NCBI GenBank assembly: GCA_963575745.1
Contig: CAUYUJ010003552.1
Coordinates: forward strand, 10,001 to 74,000
Length of the DNA stretch: 64,000 nucleotides
Direction of reading: 5' to 3'
From: Prorocentrum cordatum
Lineage: Eukaryota; Sar; Dinophyceae; Prorocentrales; Prorocentraceae
Shown here: positions 1 through 10,100 of the stretch, one piece after another
How positions within the stretch are numbered: position 1 is the stretch's first letter
Layout: each line of letters starts with the position of its first letter
Notes under the pieces: model-generated
What the model was told of the DNA's origin: nothing
What the model saw: the letters and a program-made list of their open reading frames with translations, nothing else
Databases searched by the model: none
Position numbers and translations under genes: made by a program

Positions 1-9
1 GTAGATCTT

Positions 10-765
10 GCCTTCGCGCCGCGCTCAGTCGGTTTAAACTTGTGCAAGCGTTTCACGGATGGAAGAAGAGTGGTTTTCGATTTGTGGTTCTCGCAATCGC
101 GCCGCGCACGTCCATCTCAAAAGCTTGCGACATCTTCACGGATTGAGGGTTGTGGCGGTGGTCTTCTAGATGTGATTCTCGCCTTAGCGCCACGCGCATT
201 AGTCTTAAAAGCTTGCAGCCGCTCCAAGGATGGATGGCGTTTCCTTTCCAAAATGTGGCTCTCGCCTTAGCGCCGCTCGCACTCGCGTCAAAGTTCTGCA
301 GCAGTTTCACGGATGGATGGGGGTGGTTTTCAAGTTGTGGCTCTCGTCTTGGCGCCGCGCACGTCCGTCTTACATGTTTGCGGTGGTTTCGTTCGGGACT
401 ATCTGAGAATGGCTCATTCCCAGACGGGCCGGCGCGAATCTTGACGTGATCAGGGGGTGGGTGGAAGGGTGTGGCGGGGCCGGTCACCGGCGTTATCCCG
501 AAGCATCAAAAATGGGTTCCAGGGATGGAGGAGGCAATTAAAAAATGTGGCTCTCGCTTAAGCGCCGCCCACACAAGTCTGAAAAGCTTGCACGAGTATC
601 ACTTATGGGAATGCGGTTCGTTTGCAAAGTGGGGCATTCGCCTTGGCGCCACGAGCATTCCTTTCGCAATCTTGCAACGGTTTCAAGCATTGAGCATCGG
701 TCGTTTTGTTTTCAAAATGGGGCCCTCGCCTCAGTACAGCGCGCGGTTTTGCAACGCAACCTTTC
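10..765 (+). repeat. R84 tandem repeat block, 8 degenerate units
   Basis: Eight degenerate units start at about 10, 93, 181, 264, 346, 556, 640 and 728, giving a period of 82-88 bp. A unit reads roughly as CTCGCCTTAGCGCCGCGC, a short spacer, then AAAAGCTTGCA and TTCACGGATGGA. Between 400 and 540 one unit is disrupted. The same repeat occurs in the opposite orientation at 51.78-52.56, 53.12-53.91 and 58.39-58.76 kb. The short open frames here are chance products of the repeat. Confidence 0.85.
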
Positions 766-875
766 AGCAAGGCGGAGGACTGCCCCCCCCCCCCCCACGC
801 GGCGACGGCGATGATGGGGGGAGCAGCCCCACCTCGCCTGTCACTGCCACTCCCTTCACCCGTGGATGGGGACGG

Positions 876-1053
876 TCACCACCCACCAAACCACCCCAAC
901 CCAACCCGAAGGCCCAAATGTATCCTCGATTTTTAGTGGGGGGGGGGTCGGGGAACCTTGAACAAACACATGGAACCCGTACCCCCCCCCAACCCGAAAT
1001 TCGGGTCAGATTCGGGTCTTCGGGTTGGGTTGGGGTGGTCTGGCAGGTAGTCA
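876..1053. mobile_element. Family E inverted-repeat element, copy 1
   Basis: A 178-bp element has ends TCACCACCCACCAAACCACC and, read inward from the other side, TGACTACCTGCCAGACCACC. It is flanked by the 5-bp direct repeat GACGG at 871-875 and 1054-1058. It encodes no protein. A second copy in the same orientation is at 55,692-55,865. It has the layout of a MITE. Confidence 0.75.
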
Positions 1054-1144
1054 GACGGGGGACAGCAGAGGGGGAATAAGAGAGAGAGCTCCCGCGAGGC
1101 TGCGGCGGGCCAAACTCATGCACGCTCGACGGCTTCCCCGTGCC

Positions 1145-1274
1145 CTGGCATCGCTTGGACGTGTGCATTTTTTTCTCGGCGAGGCCCATCGAGGAGCATC
1201 CTTGACCATTTGGCGAAGCAACCACGCACGAAACCGAAAAAAACACAGGGAATGGACGTCCGAGCGATGGCGAG
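1145..1274. mobile_element. Family F inverted-repeat element, copy 1
   Basis: A 130-bp element starts CTGGCATCGCTTGGACGTGT and ends GACGTCCGAGCGATGGCGAG, so its ends are inverted repeats. GTGCC is duplicated on both sides (1140-1144 and 1275-1279). Read on the plus strand, the duplicated target supplies a GT and the element end supplies an AG, which would make it removable as an intron. Related copies are at 33,053-33,303 and about 61,090-61,230. Confidence 0.75.
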
Positions 1275-1483
1275 GTGCCATTGCGTCCTCGGGGGCAGAC
1301 GGCTTCGTGGCGCGTCGGGGGGAGGAGGAGGGGGGAGATCGGGAGGATCGGGTCGTCGGATCGGCTGTCCAGAGAGGTGCGCGCACGCGAGCAGCTGAGG
1401 GGCGGGGGGGGGGAGGCCCTGATGACAATCACAGCCCAGGGATCGGGAGGAGGAGGAGGGAGTAGGGAAAGGATGGGGAGGAG

Positions 1484-1647
1484 GAGGAGGAGGAGGAGGA
1501 GGAGGAGGAGGTAAATGAAGAGGGCGAGGAGGTGGTTGATGATGATTGTGATGATGATGTTGATGCTGATGACGATGATGATGGTGATGATCATGATAAT
1601 GCTGCTGCTGATGATGATGCTGATGATGATGATGCTGCTGCTGCTGC

Positions 1648-1682
<35 letters not shown>

Positions 1683-1710
1683 TAGGTGATGATGATGATG
1701 ATGATGATGC

Positions 1711-1776
<66 letters not shown>

Positions 1777-1840
1777 GGAGGAGGAGGAGGAGGAGGAGGA
1801 GGAGGAGGAGGAGGAGGAGGAGGAGGAGGAGGAGGAGGAC
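1484..1840. repeat. GGA, then GAT, then GGA microsatellites
   Basis: Pure (GGA)n at 1484-1510 is followed by about 240 bp of imperfect (GAT)n at 1536-1775 with GCT and GGT variants, then (GGA)n to 1840. Long poly-Asp, poly-Glu, poly-Ser and poly-His frames across it are by-products of the repeat. Confidence 0.9.
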
Positions 1841-2192
1841 GAGGGAGGAGGGAGGTACCCCCTCCCTGGAGCAGCGCCCTTCCCCCCCTCCCCCCCCATT
1901 CCCCCTCGCCTCCCTCTTCGCCCTCCCCCCCCTGGCGCGCGCGGCCGAGGCGATCGCCCACCTGACTACTGCCGACAAAGAGCCGCAGGTCGGCGGGGGG
2001 GGCGCATGGGGAGGGTGCCCCTACGGCTGCGCCGCTCGGCACGGATCTTTCGCAAACCACGGGATTTCTGTTTTCCCTCACACACCCCTGCTTGCCTTGA
2101 TATTCCTCCTCGTTCTGCACACCTGCTTACCCTCTCTCCTCCTCCTCCTCCTCCTCCTCCTCCTCCTCCTCCTCCTCCTGTATTCTTCGAGG
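1841..2192. other. Low-complexity stretch, no gene seen
   Basis: The stretch is C-rich and G-rich up to about 2060, then AT-richer, then a (TCC)n tract at 2141-2180. The tract could be the polypyrimidine tract before the exon candidate at 2193. Confidence 0.5.
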
Positions 2193-2413
2193 TGGCCTAC
2201 TTGCTGGTGAAGGCCGGGCGGCGAACGCTGCTCGGAGTTGCAAGTTGCGTGGCGCATGCCGCGAGAGCGCAGCGTCTGAGGAGACCGGTGAAGCGCTGCT
2301 TCGACCCGAAGGCGTGGAGCTTCCTGGAGATGGAAGGACCGCTCATCAGCGGACGGATGCTGCAACAGTTGCTCGGCAAGAGCGGGATGCTCGAGAAGGC
2401 CTTCGCGCCCTGA
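2193..2413 (+). CDS. Possible terminal exon, unknown protein
   Basis: After a (TCC)n tract and a plausible acceptor (TATTCTTCGAG), a frame of about 73 codons runs to a TGA at 2411-2413. Its composition is balanced, unlike the repeat-derived frames nearby, with readable stretches such as EVAYLLVKAGRRTLLGVA and EMEGPLISGRMLQQLLGKSG. No domain was recognised. No upstream exon could be joined, because 1.5-2.19 kb is simple repeat. It could instead be a fragment of a retroelement frame. Confidence 0.35.
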
Positions 2414-2596
2414 GGCTCGGGGAGGGCGCGCTCTCCTTGGGGCCTCCTCTAGGCTCGGGCTCCCTTGCGATCGGGGGGAGGCGAGAAACCGGAGGGAGTT
2501 TCGGTTCGGCCCTTGTGCCCTCTGGTGCCAGGAAGGGTCCACCTTCTCTTCGCGGGACACGAAACTCTTCGGAGTAAACCACCTTGCCGCCTTGCC

Positions 2597-2712
2597 TCCT
2601 CCTCCTCCTCCTCCTCCTCCTCCTCCTTCACCTCCTCCCTTTTCTTCTCCGTCTTCTTCTCATCTTCTTCGTCCTTCTCCTCCTCCTCTTCCTCCTCCTC
2701 CTCGTCCCTCTC
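2597..2712. repeat. (TCC)n / (TTC)n pyrimidine tract
   Basis: An interrupted plus-strand pyrimidine run of about 115 bp, with TCC and CTT units. Confidence 0.85.
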
Positions 2713-3114
2713 GGTAGCCACTTGGGCTCCGAACAAGGGGGGTCCTTGGTCGGCACGGGGGCCCTGATGCGTCAGGCGATAGCGGCTGCTGGCGAGGCGT
2801 CGGCGGCTGGTGCGGCCGCGGGTGATGCGTCGGCGGCTGTTGAGGATGTGCTTAGGGGCCCCTGAAAGTGGCCAGGGTTCGCTGGGGACGCTCGGGTGCG
2901 AATCGCTCCCAAGTGGCCCCCAGCAGCTGCGACTCCCTCATCCTCTCCCTCATCGTCTCTCCTTCCCCTCTTCATCCTCATCCATCCTCACCCTCTCTCG
3001 GCTCCCACATCTCCGTCCTCATTCACCTTGCTCATCCTGATCGCCTGAGGTTTCGGCATAGGTTCCCAAAGAAAAACCTAAGCGTAATGGGCATGGCGGG
3101 GTTGGGACGGGCGC
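2713..3114 (+). other. Short Ala-rich open stretch and unassigned sequence
   Basis: The frame ending with TGA at 2865 carries a duplicated Ala-rich segment (AAAGEASAAGAAAGDASAA). Directly after it, 2870-2908 matches one arm of the hairpin at 25,694-25,760 (TTCGCTGGGGACGCTCGGGT). The rest is C-rich with no recognised gene. Confidence 0.4.
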
Positions 3115-3505
3115 GGGACGACACGAACGGCGAATGGCGAATGACGAACGACGAACGACGAAGGACGACCGACGAACGACGAACGAGGGCCTCGACCGAC
3201 GCCGAGACGGCCGAGATCGAACTAAAACCGACAGCGGAGGCGGCGGTGCCGACGTCGAACGACGACGGCCCCGACGACCCCGACGACGATTCCGACTCTC
3301 CGACGCCGACGACGAAAGGACGAATACCGACGATGAGACGCCGACGAATGATTACACACGACGAGACGGCACCGCCGGCGACGACGACGACACTCTGACG
3401 GCCCTGACGACTCGTCCCTGTTGACTCCGACTCCAACGACTCCAGCTCCGACCGACGACCGACGAGCGACGACGACCCACATACGACGACGCTCGACGAC
3501 GGTCG
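3115..3505. repeat. Degenerate CGA / GACGAA repeat
   Basis: About 390 bp of imperfect CGA-type trinucleotide repeat, with ACGAACG and GACGACG units. All frames are low-complexity (Arg, Asp/Thr or Val-rich). Confidence 0.8.
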
Positions 3506-4323
3506 GCCGCGGCCGAAAGGGCACCCGCCCGAGGGAAGGATTCACGGGGAGCGAGGCTGCGAGGAGGGAGGAGGTGACCAGGTGGAGGACAGAGGGAGGG
3601 AGGAGGATAGTCAGATAGGAAAGGTGAGGACGCCAGGAGGAAGAAATGAGGAAGAGCAGGAGGAGGAGGATGTGGCAATGGTGGCGTGGTTCGCGATGCT
3701 CACCCATCGGCCGTCCATCCAATGGCTCCTGATGGCTGCGCGGCGGGGCAGGGATCGCGAGGCGAGGTCCAACTTGTCCAGGGCGGCGGGTCCCTTGCCG
3801 GCCCCGCACCAGACGTGCCAAGCAAGAAGCGTGGGCACAAACTGAACGGGAGGAGGAGGAAGAAGAGGAGGAGGGGGAGGAGAACGAGGAGGAGGAGGAA
3901 GGAGTGATGAATGGATGAGGGAGGGAGGTTCGAGGAGGAATGAGAGGGAGAGAGAGAGAGAGAGAGGGAGAGAGAACGAGAACGAGAGACGGAGGGAAGA
4001 GGAGTGGAGGGTAGCGGAGGTGGGCTGAGTTAGGAAGTGCGAGGCACTCGAGGGTGGTAAGGGGAGGAGATGAGGGCTCGGGCTGAGCAAAACAACAGGA
4101 GAGGACTGAATTGACAGCAGCATGGGCCTGGCTGCCCCAACCAAACACATGCACCGCTGGTGCACTTGGCCCCGTCCCTGCGCCGCGAGACATCGATGGC
4201 GCTGAGGGGCTGAGGGGGGCCAACAAAATAAAGGCCTGTGACCATCCCTGAATTATGAGAAAGCTCATGCACTAGCCAGCGCCCACTCAGAACTGGCAGC
4301 TCCGGCACCGCCACGCGCGCCGC
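3506..4323. other. Purine-rich intergenic stretch downstream of gene 2
   Basis: The stretch contains GGA-rich and GAGAGA tracts (3,560-4,020) followed by unassigned sequence. It is the region immediately 3' of the gene 2 stop codon and would hold its 3' UTR and polyadenylation site, which cannot be recognised by eye in a dinoflagellate. Confidence 0.5.
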
Positions 4324-5922
4324 CTAGCGCAGCATGTGCGACAAGAGGCCGAACACTTTCGGGTCCTCGTCCTCCGCGTCAAGGGAGATCCGCCTCCTCT
4401 TCGCCGCCTCCCGCTTCTCCTCCATGCGCTTACGCTTGGACTCTGCCTCGGACTTCCTGGCGACCTCGTGGTCGAACATCTCGCGCACTACCTCAACGTA
4501 CACGGGGCACTCCGCGTTCTCCTCCTCGTCCTCCGGCTCCTCTGGTGGCTCCTCTGGCTCCTCTGGCTTGGGCGCCGGCGCGATCTTCAGGTACGGCACG
4601 GTCAAGGTGAACTTCATCGGTACGGGTCCGTCGTACGCCGTGACATCGAACGGCGCGGACGTGTGCAACGTCGTGGTGACGGTGGCCTTGTCCGAGGTGG
4701 CGACGCGGGCGCACCAAGCGGGCGCGCACAGAGCACCACCAAGCTTCGAGATGGACGGGTTCGGCAGGATCCACGCGTGGCAGCGCAGAGGCGATCCGTC
4801 AGCATCTCCGCACTCGATCACTACCTCACCAGCGTCCGCACACAGCTTCGCAGGAGGGTCCGGGCCAGATAGGACGACGTTCCCGACGAAGTGGAACACC
4901 ATGTCCTCCGCGAAGCTGGCGCCTTGCTCGACCCACATGCGGTCTCGGACGGCACTGCCTTCTTTGGTCTGCCTGCACAGCTTGTTCTCACCGCAGTCTG
5001 CCAGCGAGATCGGGTCGGGCTCCCGCGCGATGATGGCGAGCTCTCGCGGCGCCCGCTCGTCGTTGGGGCCGTTGGTGCCGTTGGCGGCGTCCAGGCTGCC
5101 GACGCCGGCGCCGGCGGCCGCAGCAGCAGCCGCATGGGCGCCCGCTGGAGGAGGTTCCTCGGCCACAGCGCCCGCATCCTCGGCCGCAGCAGCCGCACGG
5201 GCGCCCGCTGGAGGCGCATCCTCGGCCGCCGACGCGCCTGGCCCACTCGTGCCCAGCTGATGCTGCTCGGGCTCACCCTGCACCTGCTGGGCGGTGGCCT
5301 CCTCCAGGGTCGTCGGTGACAGCGTCTCGGCCTCGGGCAGCGATGGCACGGCGGACGCATCCTCCGCGGGCACCGTCGCGGCATCCTCCGCGGGCGCCGT
5401 ATCCTCCGCGGGCGCCGTCGCGGCATCCGCGAGAGCCAGCATCTCGGGGGAGGCAGCAGCCTCAGCCAGAGCAGCAGCTTCAGCGGGCTTCAGCTCGGGC
5501 ATCCTGGGCTTGCGAACGAAGCCTTGCCGCCACGCCTTCATCAGGGCCAGGGTGGCCGCCTGCTCGCACAGCCACACCCTGTAGGCGGCGATCCCCGACG
5601 TCGTCTTGCCCTGGCGAGCAACACAAGTCACGTACTTGGTCCCATCGGCGTCGGCGTGCAAGACTCTGAAATCATCGAGCTCGGCCAGCAGGTCCTGCAC
5701 CGCGGGGTTGTTGGAGTCCTGGCCGGATGCCCCTGTGGACTCGGCGGACGTGCCATCAATCATGTTCCCCAAGGCCTGGTCCACGCGAGATCGCCAGTCG
5801 CCCACCAACTGCGCCTCATCAGCGCGCGCCTTCTGGAGGTCCGCGGCGACGACGCGGTCGACCAGCTCGGGCTTGGACAGCGTGGCGGCCGCATCGGTGG
5901 ACACGCAGCCGTGCTGAAGTGC
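4324..5922 (-). CDS. Gene 2 exon 7: C-terminal region, stop at 4324
   Basis: 532 codons plus stop, after acceptor GCATCTGTCAG. The N-terminal 100 residues are mixed. About residues 150-270 are Ala/Glu/Pro-rich with imperfect repeats (PAEDAATVPAEDASAV). The next 150 residues look globular, with LRCHAWILPNPSISKLGGAL. The C-terminus has a P/E-rich linker, then KRKRMEEKREAAKRRR, a likely bipartite nuclear localisation signal. No family was recognised. The GTG at 5904 is internal, not a start. Confidence 0.75.
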   Translation of the reverse strand, partial: ALQHGCVSTDAAATLSKPELVDRVVAADLQKARADEAQLVGDWRSRVDQALGNMIDGTSAESTGASGQDSNNPAVQDLLAELDDFRVLHADADGTKYVTCVARQGKTTSGIAAYRVWLCEQAATLALMKAWRQGFVRKPRMPELKPAEAAALAEAAASPEMLALADAATAPAEDTAPAEDAATVPAEDASAVPSLPEAETLSPTTLEEATAQQVQGEPEQHQLGTSGPGASAAEDAPPAGARAAAAAEDAGAVAEEPPPAGAHAAAAAAAGAGVGSLDAANGTNGPNDERAPRELAIIAREPDPISLADCGENKLCRQTKEGSAVRDRMWVEQGASFAEDMVFHFVGNVVLSGPDPPAKLCADAGEVVIECGDADGSPLRCHAWILPNPSISKLGGALCAPAWCARVATSDKATVTTTLHTSAPFDVTAYDGPVPMKFTLTVPYLKIAPAPKPEEPEEPPEEPEDEEENAECPVYVEVVREMFDHEVARKSEAESKRKRMEEKREAAKRRRISLDAEDEDPKVFGLLSHMLR

Positions 5923-7109
5923 CTGACAGATGCCGCAAACAGAGGCCTCCTAGATGGGGTCGGAGTAGACGGGGTCGGAGGATGGCGCCGCATCACCGAT
6001 ACATCGGCGATGCATCGGAGATGTATCGGCGATGCATTTGTGATGCACCGGCGATACATCATCGACGTGGGCGGTGCGTCGGCGACGCCAGCGTGGAGAA
6101 AATCGGGCTCCGCATCGAGCCGCATCGTCGATGCATCATCCTCCGACCCCATCTACTCCGACCCCACCTGGGAAGCCTAGAGCAAAGGCGCGAGGGGGGG
6201 TCCAGGCCCCCGCGGGGGGGCCCTCTCTAAGTACCAATCATTGGAATCTCACTCCCCTCATCCCCTCATCCCCCCCCAGCTGGTGGGGGGGGGTGGGAGG
6301 CGAAGGCGGGCCCAGAGGGGGGGGGGAACTGATGGGGGGGAGGGGGAGAGAGGGAGGGAGGGGGAGCGAGCGGAGGGTGGGGGGTGGGGGGATGCGGGTG
6401 AGGAAGCTGAAGGCCACCTCGGCTCAACTCAACTGGGGGTCCGCATCTGTGTAACAGTGTTTGCCTCCCCCCCGAGATCGCCATGGCGCGCAAGTCCTGG
6501 ATTGTGGACTTCGTGGCCTTGGCGCGGGCGGCGTGCTCAAAGGTCTTCCACTCCTGGCCAGACCGCGCCGCGGTGCCGCCACCCTCCATCAGCTCGGTCG
6601 ATCGCCCGACGATCTTGGACCACATGGCCTCGCACTCGTCGACCGTGGTGTTCAGGCAATCGTTCTTCATGATCGCCCCGGTGGCACGCGTACTGAAGCG
6701 CACGGCAGCCTCAGGACACCACGAACCACTCCCAGAATCCAAGGTTGACCTCCCCGCCAACCCCGTCCGCGTGCCGCCAGAAGCGCCAGGAGGATCCAAG
6801 GCCCCCTCAGGGCCTACAGGGGCGAGGGCACGGGGGGGGGGTGACTGAATCGACTCGGGGGGTACGCGACAACCCAGGATTCAAGGGGTGGGTTCGGGGA
6901 GCCTGCAGCTTGAGGAGAGACGCCTCCGTCAACCACACGAATGAGCCGCGATCGCGGCCCTCTGTCAAGTAGGCGTGCAGCCTGTCCAACATGTGAATCG
7001 TGTATGAGGCTCGCATCGCCATGAAGCAACTCAACTGAGTGTGAGACTCGAAGACGTCGCCGAAGACGGCGTGCAGGTCACGAGAGCGTTCCTGGAGCGA
7101 AACAAAAAA

Positions 7110-7141
<32 letters not shown>

Positions 7142-10100
7142 AGGAGACTCAGGAGGGCGGGGTGAGGAGAGACGAAAATAAAGGGTAATGTGGGAGGACG
7201 GAGTAAGAGGATGGGAAGGAAGGGGAGGGAGGGAAGCGTTCCAGCGGAGAGGGGGGAGCCCCGGGGGTGGGGGGGGGGATGAGCGGAGGGAGGGCGCGGA
7301 AGGAGGAGGATAAGGGAGGACGGTGGAATAGTAAGGAGAATGAGAAAGAAGATGGTTGGGAGGAAGAGGCGGAGGGGAGGAGGAGGAGGAGGAGGAGTCC
7401 TGAGGAGGAGGTGGAGCGTGGCGGAGGGGAGGAGGAGGAGGAATGATTTGATACCCCGCCAGCAGCTCCACGAGCGCCGTCCCAGGGATGTCCCGCCCCG
7501 TCTGATCGGGGCCCGCGATGTCGTTGATCAGGATGGCTGCGGTCACGCACTGCGTGGGCCAGTACTTGTCGACAATCCGCACAACATTGCCGACCATGGA
7601 GCGCACGTGGATGAACGAGTCCAAGTTCTGCTCCTGGATCACCTTCATCATGTCTGCATCCTTGGTCGAGTCACCGAGCTCCTTCCTGAGAGAGGCGGTC
7701 ATGGATGCCACGGCAATGTGGGTGTCGAGGTCGAAGTTGAACGGGTTATCCTCCATGAGGGCCTTCATCTTTTTCCCGACGTCAGGTCGCGCCTTGACGA
7801 TGTCCCGCAATTTTGCAACAGCATCTGAACCATACTCGTCATCATCGTCACCGGCAGCATCGGCACCCTCGGCGGCGGGAACAGGGAGTGCATCATCGTC
7901 ATCGTCCGCAGGGTCGGGTAGGTTGTAATGGCTGCGCATTCTCTTGCGGATCCATAACCGAAGCTTGCTGTACTGCTTGATCACCACTGCATGAGTGCCG
8001 TCGGAGTTCTCGGTCTCGCACTCGATAGACTCATTGACGACGTAAGTCACTACCTTCGCTTTCATCTTCATATTGAACATCGTGTCGACCCTGCTCGTGC
8101 TCGGCAACTGCGAGGTGATATCCACCATGGAGTTCTGGAGGTCCTGAGCCATCGTGACCGAAGCCGCGGTGAAGGCGATGCTGGTGTCGCTGGGCTCGAT
8201 ATCTGCGGCGGCCTTCCTCTTGGGCTGTGCCTTGCGCTTCTTACCCTTGCCCTCCACGGCAGCGACGGCCTCGACAGGCTTGCCACCCGGGCCATGTATC
8301 TCGCGGGCAACCTTGAACACTGATGACTGCATCAAATCGGCAGTCAACCTCCTCGCCTTGCTGAAGTCGGCCGCCTTCTTGAACAGCCACGGGAAGTCCT
8401 CGTTGTGATCGCCTGGCAGCGACATCATGAGCAACGTCTGGACCAGCTCGGTGTGAGGTGTGCTCGCCAGCATCAACATGATCTTATTGTGACACGCGAA
8501 CACACTCGTGCTGTCAAGATCTTTGTGGGAGAAGTCGACGCTCTCCTCGCAGAAGGTCAGGAGCCACGACTCAAGAGGCCAAGCCTGCAGCTTCGACCAC
8601 GCTGCTCTGCAACGGCGAAAGTCAGTGAACGATGTCCAGAAGTCCTCGAACCTTGTATCCGTATCGGCTGGACCGCCGACCGAATCACGATCCGATCCGA
8701 TCCAGTCCGAACATCGGTCTGTGATCGAAAGTCAGTGAACGATGTCCAGGAGTCCTCGAACCTCGTATCCGTGTCGGCCAGACCGCCGACCGAGTCACGA
8801 TTCGATCCGATCCAGTCCGAACATCCTCCTCCTCCTCCTCCTCCTCCTCCTCCTCCTCCTCCTCGGGCCGCCTGCGGCCCCGGGGGAAACTGTGCAACCC
8901 TTTCCTCGGTATGTGATCGCGTACCTCCGATCCGATCCGTCTCCGAAGACGATGGGCGCCACCATCTGCTCAGTCGGTGACCGCTGAGCAGATGGGATAC
9001 CGCGTGCAAAAACGAACGTGCCCGACCGATCGACCGAATCGACCGACCACAGATCCTGAGCAAGCTACTGCTCGTCGAGAAACTCCCCATATCGCGTCTC
9101 GAATCCCTTATGTCCGTTGGCAGGGACCGGCTTCCCCAACGCCGTCTGCTCTTTCTTCCAGGCCTCGAACTCCGCCTCCACGTGGTCGAGGTGCTGGTAG
9201 AGCTCGCTGAAGTTCCGAGGGTTCCCAATCCGCAGCATGCTGTTCATCTCGTCCTTCAGGTAGCGTAATACACACACCGGCGTGGTGTCCCGCAACAGCA
9301 GCACGTCCCGCACGCCAGCCGCCGCAGTGTGCTCCACCTGCGGGTTCGCCTTCTTGGTGCGCCGCGTGTCGTCCAAGGCCTTGTAGACCGACTCGATCAG
9401 CGTGGCCCCAGCAATCACCTGCAGGACCCACGTGTCAGGGTTGATCGTGGTCGGCACCGCCATCACTCTCCCCGACCTGGCGTCTTTCTTGATGCCGTGC
9501 TTCTCGATGGAGGCCGCGTAGCGCTTCACCACGGCCTGGCTCGAGCGCTGCTTGTTGTGGGGGTGCCGCACGAAGATCTTGCGGCCGTCTCTGCCCTCGT
9601 ACGGGATGCGATCGTACGAGGAGTCCGGCATGGCCCACTCGGCCTCGACCTTCTCTCGCAGCACGCACCCCGTCAGCCCAGGATACATCTGATTGACGTG
9701 CCTCGGCTCGCCATCAGGAAATGGCGGTGACGTCGGCATGACTGGCCAGAGCGGCCTCGCAGAAACTGAGGGGGCCGCGCGGCACACCTGCCCAGCGGGG
9801 GGGCTACGATGCCGAAATGGCTGTGGCAATGTTGGCTATGGCGATGCGAGGGGGGAATGCGGGGATGCGTCCAGGGCCACCGGGCCCAGAGGGCCCGAAC
9901 CGCAGAAGAAATCGACGAAAAAGAAATCGACGAAAAACTGAAATCAAAATCGAAATCGAAATCTACGAAGGGTCGACGAAAATCAGCGAAAATCGCAGAT
10001 ACCGCCCCCTCCAAGGGGGGGGAGGTGGAACCTGTTTGGGAACTGTCGGGTACGGTATGGTCCGATGCGTTCGGACCGGCGTTCGGACCTTCGGACCTGA

